A DNA stretch of 64,000 nt from Yersinia enterocolitica (GTDB taxonomy: Bacteria; Pseudomonadota; Gammaproteobacteria; Enterobacterales; Enterobacteriaceae): contig NBTC02000002.1 in the NCBI GenBank assembly GCA_002082245.2, positions 868,001 through 932,000 of the forward strand, written 5' to 3'. The notes beneath the pieces were generated by a model, which searched no databases, was not told the origin of the DNA, and worked only from the letters and a program-made list of their open reading frames with translations. Of this stretch, positions 45,781-54,373 are shown piece after piece (position 1 is the stretch's first letter; the number at the start of each line of letters is the position of its first letter). The position numbers were made by a program, and so were the translations under genes.

Positions 45781-47313
45781 TGTAAGTCCCATTTGATAAT
45801 GTCACTTTTTAGCTAGTTTATAATGTCACCCAGATACGGCGCATTTTCCACCTTTCTGGGAGATCTCTTCTGATGCTGGTAACCATGTCCAATAAAGAAC
45901 TTCACCGCTTGCCGGTGATCCAGGCCGTTGTTGAAAAGCGCCTGCGTCGCCGTGATGCCGCCTCTCAGTTGGATCTCACAGAACGTCAGGTACAACGTCT
46001 GATGAACCGCTTCAGGGAATCCGGTGCTGCCGGGCTGACGAACAGCCGTCGCGGTTTGCCCGGAACTCATCGCATTGATATTGCACTGCGCCATCGGATA
46101 CTGACGCTGCTACGTGAAAATTACGTCGGTTTCGGGCCCACACTTGCCGCAGAAAAGCTTCAGGAGCGCCATGGGATTTCCGTTTCTGTCGAGACGTTGC
46201 GCTGCTGGATGACTGCCGACGGTCTCTGGGTGCCGCATGCCCATCGGCGACCGCGAGTTTATCAGCCCCGTTATCGACGCGACTGTTTGGGTGAACTCAT
46301 TCAAATCGACGGTTCACACCACGACTGGTTTGAAGGACGTGCCTCCAAGTGCTGCCTGTTGGTTTACATCGATGATGCCACCGGTCGCCTGATGCATCTG
46401 CGATTTTGTCAGAGCGAATCAGCCTTCGACTACATGCTGGCAACGCGCGAGTACGTGGATAAACACGGCAAGCCGGTGGCGTTTTATAGCGACAAGCATG
46501 CTGTGTTCAGAGTCAGCCAGGCTGAGACTCGTCGGACCGGCATGACTCAGTTCGGACGTGCGTTGCATGATCTCAATATTGAACTGATATGTGCTAACAG
46601 CAGCCAGGCTAAGGGGCGCGTCGAGCGTGCCAACCTGACGCTGCAGGATCGGCTGATTAAGGAGATGCGGCTGGAAAACATCAGTGGCATTGACGCGGCC
46701 AATGCGTGGCTGGACGTTTTTATTCGCGACTTTAATCGTCGATTCGCCAGACCCGCAACCTACCCGAAAGACCTCCATCGACCTGTCAGCGAGAACCGCT
46801 CAGAGCTGGATGATATTTTTGCCTGGCAGACGCTGCGTACGCTCTCAAAATCGTTGACCTTTCAATATGATAAGATGCTTTATCTTGTTGAACCCTCGGG
46901 GGAAAATGCGCATATTGCGGGTGAGAAAATCCTGGCTTTTGACTATCCGGACGGCACGCTGGCGTTCCGCTATGGCAACAGAACGCTGAAGTATCAGGTA
47001 TTCGACAAGCTGGCCTGTATCGATCAGGGCCGCATTGTGGACAACAAGCGACTGGGGGCAGTTCTGAAATTAGCGCAGGAAAAGCAGGACGAACTCGAGA
47101 CAGCGGGGAAAAGAAATCGCAGCCAACATATGCCTAAAAGGCGTGCTCAGGTTCAGGAACAACTGAGGGCAATGAACCCGGTACTTGCCGACCCGCCCCT
47201 GTTCAAACCCAGTCTGAAAAGATGACCTGACTGCCCTTTTCTCTTCAGAATTTGGATAAAAAGTGACATTCAAAAATGGGAAATCAGGGTGACATTTTAA
47301 ACTGGGATAGACA
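45781..47313 (+). mobile_element. Complete ISNCY-type insertion sequence (about 1533 bp)
   Basis: Imperfect terminal inverted repeats: the left end TGTAAGTCCCATTTGATAAT continues GTCAC; the right end read inwards is TGTCTATCCCAGTTTAAAAT followed by GTCAC. About 19 of 25 positions match. A second ATGTCAC copy follows inside each end, as multiple transposase sites. Both ends are flanked by AAGGT (45776-45780 and 47314-47318), a 5-bp direct target duplication. It carries one transposase gene and looks recently active. Confidence 0.87.
45873..47225 (+). CDS. ISNCY-family DDE transposase
   Basis: A 450-residue transposase. The N-terminal helix-turn-helix region is RRRDAASQLDLTERQVQRLMNRF. The DDE/RNase-H-like catalytic core has the first Asp in LGELIQIDGSHHDWFE (near residue 149), the second in AFYSDKHAVF (near 208), and the Glu in KGRVERANLTLQDRLIKEM (near 251). 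The C terminus is basic (KRNRSQHMPKRRAQ). An alternative ATG lies 15 bases downstream. It is intact and complete. Confidence 0.9.
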   Translation: MLVTMSNKELHRLPVIQAVVEKRLRRRDAASQLDLTERQVQRLMNRFRESGAAGLTNSRRGLPGTHRIDIALRHRILTLLRENYVGFGPTLAAEKLQERHGISVSVETLRCWMTADGLWVPHAHRRPRVYQPRYRRDCLGELIQIDGSHHDWFEGRASKCCLLVYIDDATGRLMHLRFCQSESAFDYMLATREYVDKHGKPVAFYSDKHAVFRVSQAETRRTGMTQFGRALHDLNIELICANSSQAKGRVERANLTLQDRLIKEMRLENISGIDAANAWLDVFIRDFNRRFARPATYPKDLHRPVSENRSELDDIFAWQTLRTLSKSLTFQYDKMLYLVEPSGENAHIAGEKILAFDYPDGTLAFRYGNRTLKYQVFDKLACIDQGRIVDNKRLGAVLKLAQEKQDELETAGKRNRSQHMPKRRAQVQEQLRAMNPVLADPPLFKPSLKR

Positions 47314-47655
47314 AAGGTGGTGTTAGGTAGAATCTGAGGGTTTAGGCTTTATCATGGTATGTGGTTGTTGATTATTTAAATCTCTTCGTTGGTACGCCAG
47401 CTCAGGGGAAACTTGCCTGCTCAGGTTGTATCAATCCAGTGTACTTGCCAAGCTCCTGGCAGGTGTTCCGTACTCACGAACATCTTGTACCATTGCGCTG
47501 GCGTAGTTCACGCTTCATATTTTACGGTCCGTCATTAATTACTCAACTATCCTTGGCTGGGCCTTTTGAGTTATCTACGTTCTACTAAAAACAGCACTGG
47601 AATCGTCTTCCAGTGCTGTGGTTGGATCATTGTTCAAATACGATATTAAGGCACT
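47314..47655. other. Non-coding gap right of the insertion sequence
   Basis: About 340 bases: the right target duplication AAGGT (47314-47318), then sequence I could not assign to any family on either strand, then the terminator at 47586-47619. Confidence 0.45.
47586..47619 (-). terminator. Terminator of the CatB/Vat-like gene
   Basis: ACAGCACTGGAA and TTCCAGTGCTGT form a perfect 12-bp stem with a 5-base loop (TCGTC), followed on the minus strand by TTTTTAG, 37 bases beyond the acetyltransferase stop. Confidence 0.88.
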
Positions 47656-48276
47656 TCACTTTGCTAACGCGACTTCCAATGCGGAAATATCATCAGAGCT
47701 GAGTATGGGAATTAACCGGGCTACTTCGTCTTCAGATTTGTCGTAAATACTTAAATTTAGAATGCGTGTTACGACATCTTGTGTAAAACGAAATTTAATA
47801 ACGCGTGCCGGATTGCCACCAACAATAGCGTATGGCGGAATGTCTTTTGTAACAACACTCCCAGCCGCGATAACGGCACCCTCACCGACCGTAATTCCAG
47901 GCATAATCATGCAACGCATACCGAGCCAACAGCCATCGTTCAGCACTGTGTCCCCCCGGTGCTGATATGAGTTTTTTATCATGCTCATAAATGGATAAAG
48001 GCTAATAAAATCAGTACAATGATTGTTATTACCTCCCATCAAGATAACTGTTTCAGCCGCAATACAGACATAATCTCCGATGATAAGCCTGTCTGTATGC
48101 CCAAGCGGCTCCCATTCCTGACTGATGGTATCCCCATGCAGGTATCGAACGACAGATCTTTCAAATCCCTGATCCCAGCTATCGCTGTAGTAGCTATGTT
48201 GGCCTTTGATTTCAATATTTGGATTTTTAACAGTGAGATGGAGATATTCCACTCTTGACCAATGTTTCTCTTTCAT
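47656..48276 (-). CDS. CatB/Vat-related hexapeptide acetyltransferase
   Basis: A 206-residue left-handed beta-helix acetyltransferase. It has KNPNIEIKGQHSYYSD near residue 17 and LIIGDYVCIAAETVILMGGNNNHCTDFISLYPF near 65-97 (the His in NNNH is the probable catalytic base), plus WLGMRCMIMPGITVGEGAVIAAGSVVTKDIPPYAIVGGNPAR in the C-terminal half. This is the xenobiotic acetyltransferase group that includes CatB (chloramphenicol) and Vat (streptogramin A); which drug, if any, is not decidable. It is preceded by a promoter, a leader peptide and a terminator hairpin, so it looks inducible by translation arrest. Confidence 0.82.
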   Translation of the reverse strand: MKEKHWSRVEYLHLTVKNPNIEIKGQHSYYSDSWDQGFERSVVRYLHGDTISQEWEPLGHTDRLIIGDYVCIAAETVILMGGNNNHCTDFISLYPFMSMIKNSYQHRGDTVLNDGCWLGMRCMIMPGITVGEGAVIAAGSVVTKDIPPYAIVGGNPARVIKFRFTQDVVTRILNLSIYDKSEDEVARLIPILSSDDISALEVALAK

Positions 48277-48289
48277 GACTTTTCCCTTT

Positions 48290-48325
48290 CAAAAAGAAAG
48301 CCACGGAACATTTTAATTTCGTGGC
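48290..48325 (-). terminator. Leader attenuator hairpin upstream of the acetyltransferase
   Basis: On the minus strand GCCACG (48325-48320) pairs with CGTGGC (48305-48300) with a further AA/TT extension, then CTTTCTTTTT. It stands between the leader peptide and the acetyltransferase ATG (14 bases beyond the T run), the position of a transcription attenuator. A competing stem (GCAGTGA 48353-48347 with TCACTGC 48330-48324) overlaps its first two bases. Confidence 0.75.
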
Positions 48326-48330
48326 AGTGA

Positions 48331-48408
48331 CTACACGCTCAAATAATCACTGCATTCAGTTATTCGGGGATGGAGCAACAGCGGACAGAGGTAAAAATTC
48401 ATATTCAT
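48331..48408 (-). CDS. Leader peptide of the acetyltransferase gene, 25 codons
   Basis: A short ORF with a strong ribosome site (AAGGTGAT, about 5 bases before the ATG) and its stop 5 bases before the terminator stem. The peptide begins MNMNFYLCPLLLHPRI. It has no secretion signal and no domain. The layout (promoter, leader ORF, hairpin with T run, resistance-type gene) is that of drug-sensing attenuators, in which a ribosome stalled by antibiotic keeps the terminator from forming. Confidence 0.6.
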   Translation of the reverse strand: MNMNFYLCPLLLHPRITECSDYLSV

Positions 48409-48427
48409 CACGATCACCTTTTTATCT

Positions 48428-48456
48428 ATTTTAAGCAAATTATCTTATATGTTCAA
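48428..48456 (-). promoter_or_regulatory. Promoter of the leader/acetyltransferase unit
   Basis: On the minus strand TTGAAC (48456-48451) and TAAAAT (48433-48428) are exactly 17 bases apart, a very good sigma-70 promoter, placing the transcript start just in front of the leader's ribosome site. An adjacent hairpin, TCGGGCGA (48456-48463) with TCGCCCGA (48471-48478), overlaps the -35 hexamer by one base and could be a protein site or terminator. Confidence 0.7.
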
Positions 48457-48598
48457 TCGGGCGATGATCCTCGCCCGAATGTGCAAAAATCCTAAAAGCA
48501 GCTGATCCACTGGATAAAACCCGCAATGAGAACAATACTTACCTTTCCACTAGAATAAGGCTTCACATAACCGTAAATATTATTGATGAGAGGATACT

Positions 48599-48877
48599 AT
48601 GAAATTATTTAAAGCAATGACAACATTAGTTCTTTTAGGGGCATTCTCTTCCGGTGCCATCGCCGCCGAATTGTTAACTAAAGATGAACTGAGTAAAAGC
48701 CCAGGTCAATACGAAAAAATCGGCAATATTGTTACTGCTGGCGAGTTAGCGCCAAGTGATGCTAAGGAAGAATTGTCTAAAAAGGCTGATGAGCTTGGTG
48801 GGGATTACTTTGTTGTAACATCAGCAAATACCAACACAAAAATTCATGCTACTGCTGATGTTTATAAGAAAAAATAA
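48599..48877 (+). CDS. DUF1471 (YhcN/BhsA/McbA-type) periplasmic protein
   Basis: A 92-residue protein with signal peptide MKLFKAMTTLVLLGAFSSGAIA (cleavage near residue 23) and a mature DUF1471 domain: KIGNIVTAGELAPSDAKEELSKKADELGGDYFVVTSANTN. These small periplasmic/outer-membrane proteins are induced by acid, peroxide or metal stress and influence biofilm formation in E. coli. Ribosome site GAGAGGA. Monocistronic, divergent from the CatB/Vat-like unit. Confidence 0.9.
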   Translation: MKLFKAMTTLVLLGAFSSGAIAAELLTKDELSKSPGQYEKIGNIVTAGELAPSDAKEELSKKADELGGDYFVVTSANTNTKIHATADVYKKK

Positions 48878-49124
48878 CCATGATAGTTTGCTCGGTAATA
48901 TCAGAATGGGCTGTGAAGTGACAGCCCATTTTATTAGATGGCAAATCTCCCTGATTGCCTGTTTTTTTGTTACACCGTCACCAATAACCCCCCTTTTTAA
49001 TCCTATCTAGATCCGGTATGCTCGAAATATGTCAGAAAATCTTGTGGATCTGAAACGTGATTCCAGTAGCCAACTTAAATTATCTATTCCAATATAAATC
49101 AGTAAATTACCACAACTCCCACTG

Positions 49125-50543
49125 GTGCGAATGATGAGCCAATCGATAGTGCGCAATTCCGCTCTGCCATTATTGGTTGCTGGCGCTTTCTTTATGGAAA
49201 ATCTCGATGGGACAGTTATTGTCACCGCCATGCCGCAGATGGCGACGGCATTTGCAGTACATCCCATTGATATGAATATTGGTATTTCTGCTTACATTCT
49301 GACACTGACGGTTTTTATTCCTGCCAGTGGTTGGATTGCCAATCGCTGTGGCGCTCGTAATATCTTTGCTGCCGCAATGATTATTTTCACATTAGCATCA
49401 GTGCTGTGTGCATTAAGCACTGATTTGATGACATTTACTGCCGCAAGAATTTTGCAGGGTTTTGGCGGTGCGATGATGGTCCCGGTCGGTAGGCTCATTG
49501 TATTACGTAATACGGCCAAACCTGATCTGATCAAAGCCATCGCCACCATTACCTGGCCCGGATTGGTAGCCCCGATACTCGGACCTCCTGTGGGGGGCTT
49601 TATTACTACCTATGCTTCTTGGCACTGGATATTTATATTAAATGTTCCATTGGGGATCATTGGGTTATGGCTTGCATGGCGGTTAATACCGCAGGAGTCG
49701 CCACAGAAAGAAACGCCTTTTGATACCCTTGGTTTTCTGTTAACCGGCGCTGCTTGTTTTAGCCTGATGTTTGGTCTGGAATTATTTAATCATCAAAACT
49801 TGTCACGTTTAATCCCACTATTCTGTATTGCAGGCAGCCTGATACTAGGTTCACTGGCGGTGTATCATGCAAAACATCAGGCATTCCCATTGGTTGATTT
49901 GTGGGCTTTGCAAATAAAAAGTTACAGCGTCACTATCTGGGGTGGCGGTTTATTCCGAATGGCTATTGGTGCTGTTCCCTTCTTGCTGCCGTTGCTATTT
50001 CAGATAGGTTTTGGCCTGAGCGCTTTTAATGCCGGTTTGTTAGTGTTGGCGGTGTTTGCTGGTAACCTGGTAATGAAACCTTTTACCTCTGCTATCCTCT
50101 ATCGCTTTCATTTCCGCCCTACACTATTGGTTAATGGTTTACTCAATGCCGCGACTATCTTTGCCTGTGCGTTTATCACGCCAGAAACACCAACAACGCT
50201 GATTATTGTGTTGTTATTTATCAGCGGATTGACGCGTTCAATGCAGTTTACTGCTTTCAATACGCTGGCTTTTTCTGAAGTGCCTGGTCCGAAAATGGCC
50301 GGTGCCAATACGCTATCTAATATGGCGCAACAGATGGCAATTGGCCTCGGCATCGCCATCGGAGCCTTAGCGCTGCGGATAGCTGAGTGGTTTCACCCCC
50401 ATCGCGCAGGTGTGATCCCATTGGAGAATTTCCAGATAGCATTTGTGGTTATCGCGCTGGTCGCATTACTATCGTTAGTAGATACATTAACCCTTAGCGG
50501 TGATGCGGGCGATGAAGTACGTAAGAAACCATCACGACGCTAA
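49125..50543 (+). CDS. MFS drug:proton antiporter (DHA2 family)
   Basis: A 472-residue, 13-14-helix exporter. It has MENLDGTVIVTAMPQMATAF (motif D1), the motif A-like loop GWIANRCGARNIF near residue 74, RILQGFGGAMMVPVGRLIVLR, and motif C, WPGLVAPILGPPVGGFI, near residues 143-159, which marks antiporters. The pattern resembles MdtD/EmrB-group transporters. The first ATG pair (MRMM) leaves the start open by a few residues. The substrate is unknown. Confidence 0.88.
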   Translation: MRMMSQSIVRNSALPLLVAGAFFMENLDGTVIVTAMPQMATAFAVHPIDMNIGISAYILTLTVFIPASGWIANRCGARNIFAAAMIIFTLASVLCALSTDLMTFTAARILQGFGGAMMVPVGRLIVLRNTAKPDLIKAIATITWPGLVAPILGPPVGGFITTYASWHWIFILNVPLGIIGLWLAWRLIPQESPQKETPFDTLGFLLTGAACFSLMFGLELFNHQNLSRLIPLFCIAGSLILGSLAVYHAKHQAFPLVDLWALQIKSYSVTIWGGGLFRMAIGAVPFLLPLLFQIGFGLSAFNAGLLVLAVFAGNLVMKPFTSAILYRFHFRPTLLVNGLLNAATIFACAFITPETPTTLIIVLLFISGLTRSMQFTAFNTLAFSEVPGPKMAGANTLSNMAQQMAIGLGIAIGALALRIAEWFHPHRAGVIPLENFQIAFVVIALVALLSLVDTLTLSGDAGDEVRKKPSRR

Positions 50544-50795
50544 AATGTGTAGTGGACTATGCCGGAATAGCTTCCTTCTGTAGTTAAGAGTATGTTAATC
50601 ATATCAATTATATTTTTAACAACTAAAAATAAGGAATGTGTATGATCGTTTTCGTCACTGGTGCAACCTCAGGGTTTGGTGAGGCAATCGCTCGAAAGTT
50701 TATTAGCCACGGTCATCAGGTTATCGCGACAGGTCGTCGTCAGGAGCGTTTGGAAGAATTGAAGGACGAATTGGGTGAGCAGTTACATATCGTAC

Positions 50796-51054
50796 TATAA
50801 GGGCTTCCCCGGCATGTCAACACCGGTTTTTTCGGTTCCTGTCTGCTCGTCATTAAAATTAAAGGGGAGAGACTGCGGTACTATAAACGGTCATGAGGAA
50901 TCGTAATCGATTCGGACCCTGATGAAAGACGCTCGTGAGATTCTTGTTCGTTTAACGGATACGTATATCCTGTACAATAGTCAGATATATCTCACGGGGT
51001 CTAACCCTTTATCATCAACGAGTTGCAGTTAAGATGGTTAATCAGTTTCGTGCT
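50796..51054 (-). ncRNA. Candidate guide (bridge/seek) RNA region of the IS110 element
   Basis: IS110-type elements encode a guide RNA in a long non-coding end; in the IS1111 subgroup it is on the 3' side of the transposase gene, as here. Bases 50947-50954 (TTCGTTTA) repeat the right ydfG flank at 52158-52165, and ATATC followed by GTAC occurs both near 50963-50974 and in the left flank. These short matches suggest guide-target pairing but could be chance. Confidence 0.4.
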
Positions 51055-52077
51055 TTAGCTCACTGAGTACAACCTGAAATCATCACCATAATGTAGTGAT
51101 GCCCAGCACAGTCTTGCATTTTTAGCCGCTATGGCCACAACGGCACGCCAGTATCCTCTGCGCTCAACTAGCGAGCAAACCCAACGACTGAATGAGTCTG
51201 TCTTTTTCTCGGCGCCAATCAGAACTGAACGAGCGCCCTGGACCAACAGCGTTCGTAGATACGAATCGCCCGCCTTCGTTATCCTGCCAAGCTTTGATTT
51301 TCCGCCGCTACTATATTGCGATGGCGTTAGTCCCAGCCAAGCTGCCAGTTGTCGTCCATTTTTAAAATCGTGTGCATTACCGATACTGGCGACCAGAGCA
51401 CAGGCTGTTGTGGGGCCAATCCCTTTCAGTTCCATCAGTCGTTGGCTGCGGTGATCCGCTTTTGCCATGCGGGACAGGATCCGGTCATATTCAGTAACGT
51501 TATTTTCAATGCGATCAATGTGTTTCAGCAGGTCATCAACACATTGCTGAACCTGAAGCGGCAAAGATTTCTTCTGTTCAGATACCATGTGGCGCAGGGC
51601 ATCTGTACTTTGTGGAGCGATGACGCCGAATTCAGAGATCAACCCTCGCAGGCGATTATATGTTGCTGTTTTCTCTTCGATAAAACCTTGCCGGGTACGA
51701 TGTAAACACTGCATGGCCTGCTGGCTTTCGTCTTTCACTGGTACGAACCGCATATGCGGACGACGAACAGCTTCACAGATAGCCTGAGCATCAGCAGCAT
51801 CATTTTTCCCTGATTTACCTGCCATACGGTAAGGCGATACAAATTTAGCTGCCATCAGGCGCGGTTCATGACCATACTGCCGAAACAACCTTGCCCAGTA
51901 GTGAGCCCCAGAGCATGCCTCCATCCCGATAACACAGGGAGGTAAACTGGCAATCAGCTCAGGAAGCGCAGCACGCGGTACTTTGGGTTTAACCAGAACA
52001 GTTTTACCGTGTTGGTCAACGCAGTGAACAGCAAACACATTTTTAGCAAGATCGATACCGACAGTAGTGATGGTCAT
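51055..52077 (-). CDS. IS110-family transposase (recombinase)
   Basis: A 340-residue transposase with an N-terminal RuvC-like DEDD domain: VGIDLAKNVFAVH (first Asp near residue 9), VIGMEACSGAHYWARLF (Glu near 52), KFVSPYRMAGKSGKNDAADAQAICEAV (Asp residues). The C-terminal transposase-20 domain has MELKGIGPTTACALVASIG and LGLTPSQYSSGGKSKLGRITKAGDSYLR with the likely catalytic Ser. It is full-length and probably functional. Confidence 0.93.
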   Translation of the reverse strand: MTITTVGIDLAKNVFAVHCVDQHGKTVLVKPKVPRAALPELIASLPPCVIGMEACSGAHYWARLFRQYGHEPRLMAAKFVSPYRMAGKSGKNDAADAQAICEAVRRPHMRFVPVKDESQQAMQCLHRTRQGFIEEKTATYNRLRGLISEFGVIAPQSTDALRHMVSEQKKSLPLQVQQCVDDLLKHIDRIENNVTEYDRILSRMAKADHRSQRLMELKGIGPTTACALVASIGNAHDFKNGRQLAAWLGLTPSQYSSGGKSKLGRITKAGDSYLRTLLVQGARSVLIGAEKKTDSFSRWVCSLVERRGYWRAVVAIAAKNARLCWASLHYGDDFRLYSVS

Positions 52078-52785
52078 AACGAATCCCTCCGGGGCTATGT
52101 TTACCCCATGATTGCATAAGAGTTAATCAGGCGCATATCCAGGGGAAGTCCCTTCCATTCGTTTAGATGTACGGAATCGTGCGGCTATTCAGCAAGTTAT
52201 CGATGAGCTACCTACCGAACTAAAAGATATCGATCTGTTAGTTAACAATGCCGGTTTGGCATTGGGGTTGGAACCTGCACATAAAGCTAATGTTGAAGAC
52301 TGGGATACGATGATTGACACCAACACCAAAGGTTTGGTGAATATGACTCGTGCATTATTGCCCGCAATGGTGGCACGTAATGTTGGTCACGTGATTAACA
52401 TCGGCTCTACTGCCGCCAACTGGCCGTATGCCGGTGGTAATGTTTACGGAGCCACGAAAGCGTTTGTGAAACAATTTAGTCTGGGTCTGCGTGCTGACTT
52501 GCACGGTACACATATTCGTGTGACGGATATTGAGCCTGGTATGGTCGGTGGCACTGAATTCTCAGCAGTTCGCTTTAAAGGCGATGGCGATAAAGTCAAT
52601 AAAACCTACGATGGCGCTAATCCACTGATACCTGAGGATATCGCTGAAGCCGTCTATTGGGTTGCTACGCTGCCAGCACGGGTCAATATTAACTCACTGG
52701 AGATGATGCCGGTCAGTCAATCTTTTGCTGGGTTGAGTATTCATCGCGAAGGTTAATATCAGGCGTTATTGGGTAAAATTGGGCT

Positions 52786-52842
52786 GGGGCTATCACCGCC
52801 CCACCCTTAATTTATCCGCCAGTCCGCAACAATTATCAGCAT
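52786..52842. repeat. Copy of the ynfA 3' end (left direct repeat)
   Basis: 57 bases with about four mismatches relative to 54026-54082, which include the end of ynfA and its terminator hairpin GGGGC-TATCACC-GCCCC. Here there is no ynfA gene, only its tail, just after ydfG. Confidence 0.8.
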
Positions 52843-52871
52843 GCTTGGCGTTGGGTGTTTTTAATATAAAA

Positions 52872-53588
52872 TTAACTCTGATTTTGAACATTGGGTCTTA
52901 CAAACTTAGGGGGGATATATAAATCAAAACCTAAGTTCCCACAATACTCTCTAAACATATTTATAGAACCAACACCGCATTTTTCGTACATTATACCTAA
53001 TCTATTTTCTATTGTTCTGTTTGATAAAGAAAGCCTTTTCGCTACCATCTTAGTAGTCATAGGTTGTAATATGAAAAAGATTATCTCAAGTTCTTTTTCA
53101 CTAAACAGATCTGTTGGCGGGGTAAGTGTTAATACTGAAGGTGTACGGCGGTCTATATATTGAGAAAGAGAAATAAAATTTAATTTGCTGGCATTTGTTA
53201 ATGTTCCTATACATTCACCGATTTTATTGTAAATAGGAAACCTGGGTAAATAGTAGGGTTCTAGTATTCTATCTCGGCCATAAAAATTGGTTGAAATAAT
53301 AGCCACACGTTTTCCACTTTTTTCCGCTTTTCTATCATTCGCTTGATATTGTTCAGCAAACTCCGCCCAATCAGCCGGACATTCGTTATCTAACCGTCCC
53401 TCGATATCAAAACCAGCAGGTAAATTTAAAAAATCCAGACCGGCTTGATTTACGTACACGTAACGCGATTGGCAATCTCTCACAACCCACGGTTCATGGC
53501 TGTGTTCCATAATGGAAATCAGCGGCAGTGAATTTAAGGATTTTACGACTAAATTTTTTGAATCCGATGGCTTATTTTTTTCATCCAT
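52872..53588 (-). CDS. LuxR-family regulator with PAS domain
   Basis: A 238-residue regulator. The N-terminal half looks like a PAS domain (ISIMEHSHEPWVVRDCQSRYVYVNQAGLDFL, near residue 25-55). The C-terminal LuxR-type helix-turn-helix is LFSEKELEIIFFILQPMTTKMVAKRLSLSNRTIENRLGIMYEK, with KELEI and MVAKRLSLSNRTIENR matching the recognition region. The DNA around it is AT-rich, unlike neighbouring genes, and the segment is flanked by direct repeats of the ynfA tail, so it was probably acquired. The target is unknown. Confidence 0.83.
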   Translation of the reverse strand: MDEKNKPSDSKNLVVKSLNSLPLISIMEHSHEPWVVRDCQSRYVYVNQAGLDFLNLPAGFDIEGRLDNECPADWAEFAEQYQANDRKAEKSGKRVAIISTNFYGRDRILEPYYLPRFPIYNKIGECIGTLTNASKLNFISLSQYIDRRTPSVLTLTPPTDLFSEKELEIIFFILQPMTTKMVAKRLSLSNRTIENRLGIMYEKCGVGSINMFREYCGNLGFDLYIPPKFVRPNVQNQS

Positions 53589-54025
53589 GATCAGTTCAGC
53601 CTCTCAAGTTATTTTTAATAAAAAAGAATGTGACCATTGAGTGCAACCCTATAAAGTATACTCAACAGAATCCGCGATATCAAGATGGTCTCGAAGGCAC
53701 TTTAGTTATCTACTATTTATTAATCTTAAGTGAATTAATCCTGCCCTAATGTTATTTAGGAAAATAATTATAAATAAACCCATTATAATAAATTTAAATA
53801 TTCATTGCCGCATGAAGCTTGATGGATGCTATCATATTGAAGTGATGGTTTTAACGAAATCACTGTAATAAAAATTTTTCCGTTTAGGCATTTTATCCAT
53901 ATGCATACCAAAAGACAAATCAACTAAAAATATAGTCGAAAATTTATTATATATAATCTCAATGGCTGCTTGTCAGTTTTAATTAATATCATCATAATCA
54001 CATTTAGTACAATAAAGAAAACGAG
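53589..54025. other. AT-rich non-coding region upstream of the LuxR gene
   Basis: About 440 very AT-rich bases that contain the promoter of the LuxR gene, but no ORF with family features. Together with the LuxR gene it makes the apparently inserted block between the two ynfA-tail repeats. Confidence 0.5.
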
Positions 54026-54082
54026 GGGGCTATCACCGCCCCACCCTTAATTTACTCGCCAGCCCGCAACAATAATCAGCAT
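54026..54082. repeat. ynfA 3' end (right direct repeat)
   Basis: The original copy, containing the ynfA stop and its hairpin terminator on the minus strand (GGGGC-GGTGATA-GCCCC followed by a T-rich stretch). See 52786-52842 for its partner. Confidence 0.8.
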
Positions 54083-54373
54083 CCCAATCAGAGCGACCCC
54101 TGCGCCGACCCAATCGAACAGTGAAAGTTTCACGCCATCCACTACCCGTAACCAAATTAGCGCTGTCGCGACATAAACCCCACCGTATGCCGCATAAACA
54201 CGCCCACTGGCAGCGGGATGCAGTGTCAATAACCAGACAAACATTGCCAGACTGGCCGCCGCGGGCAGTAATAACCAGAGAGGGCCTCCTTTACGTAACC
54301 ACAAATAGGGCAAGAAACAGCCAATTATCTCAGCCAGTGCGGTAACAAAAAACAGTAACGACGTCTTTAACAT
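54047..54373 (-). CDS. ynfA: Small membrane protein YnfA
   Basis: A 108-residue protein with four membrane helices. Sequence is close to E. coli Ynf[22 protein letters not shown], then [38 protein letters not shown]. It is usually classed with small multidrug resistance-like transporters. The start is the ATG at 54373, matching E. coli; longer readings run into a non-homologous region. The terminator overlaps its 3' end. It is divergent from ynfB. Confidence 0.93.
   Translation of the reverse strand: MLKTSLLFFVTALAEIIGCFLPYLWLRKGGPLWLLLPAAASLAMFVWLLTLHPAASGRVYAAYGGVYVATALIWLRVVDGVKLSLFDWVGAGVALIGMLIIVAGWRVN

Larger units (their letters stand above)
50796..52159 (-). mobile_element. IS110-family (IS1328/IS1111-type) insertion sequence
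   Basis: About 1.36 kb inserted in ydfG. The left side has AAGGGCTTCCCCGG and the right side the inverse GGGGAAGTCCCTT, forming short subterminal inverted repeats as in the IS1111 subgroup. There is no obvious target duplication, as expected for this family. The transposase lies on the minus strand, leaving a long non-coding segment (50796-51054) on its 3' side. Exact borders are uncertain by several bases. Confidence 0.82.
50642..52756 (+). pseudogene. ydfG: ydfG (3-hydroxy acid dehydrogenase) split by an IS110 element
   Basis: The short-chain dehydrogenase YdfG is encoded in two pieces. The 5' part (50642-50795) begins MIVFVTGATSGFGEAIARKF and includes ELKDELGEQLHI; the 3' part (from about 52160) continues RLDVRNRAAIQQ, DLLVNNAGLALGLEP, GGNVYGATKAFVK (catalytic Tyr-Lys) and runs to 52756. 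Joined, they match E. coli YdfG, which oxidises L-allo-threonine and serine and reduces malonic semialdehyde. The insert is the 1.36-kb IS110 element, so the gene is disrupted in this strain, and its 5' ORF ends at 50800 inside the element. Confidence 0.9.

Noticed and set aside
47361..47588. 75-codon ORF right of the insertion sequence
   Set aside because: No ribosome site and no recognisable domain; reading frames on both strands are interrupted.
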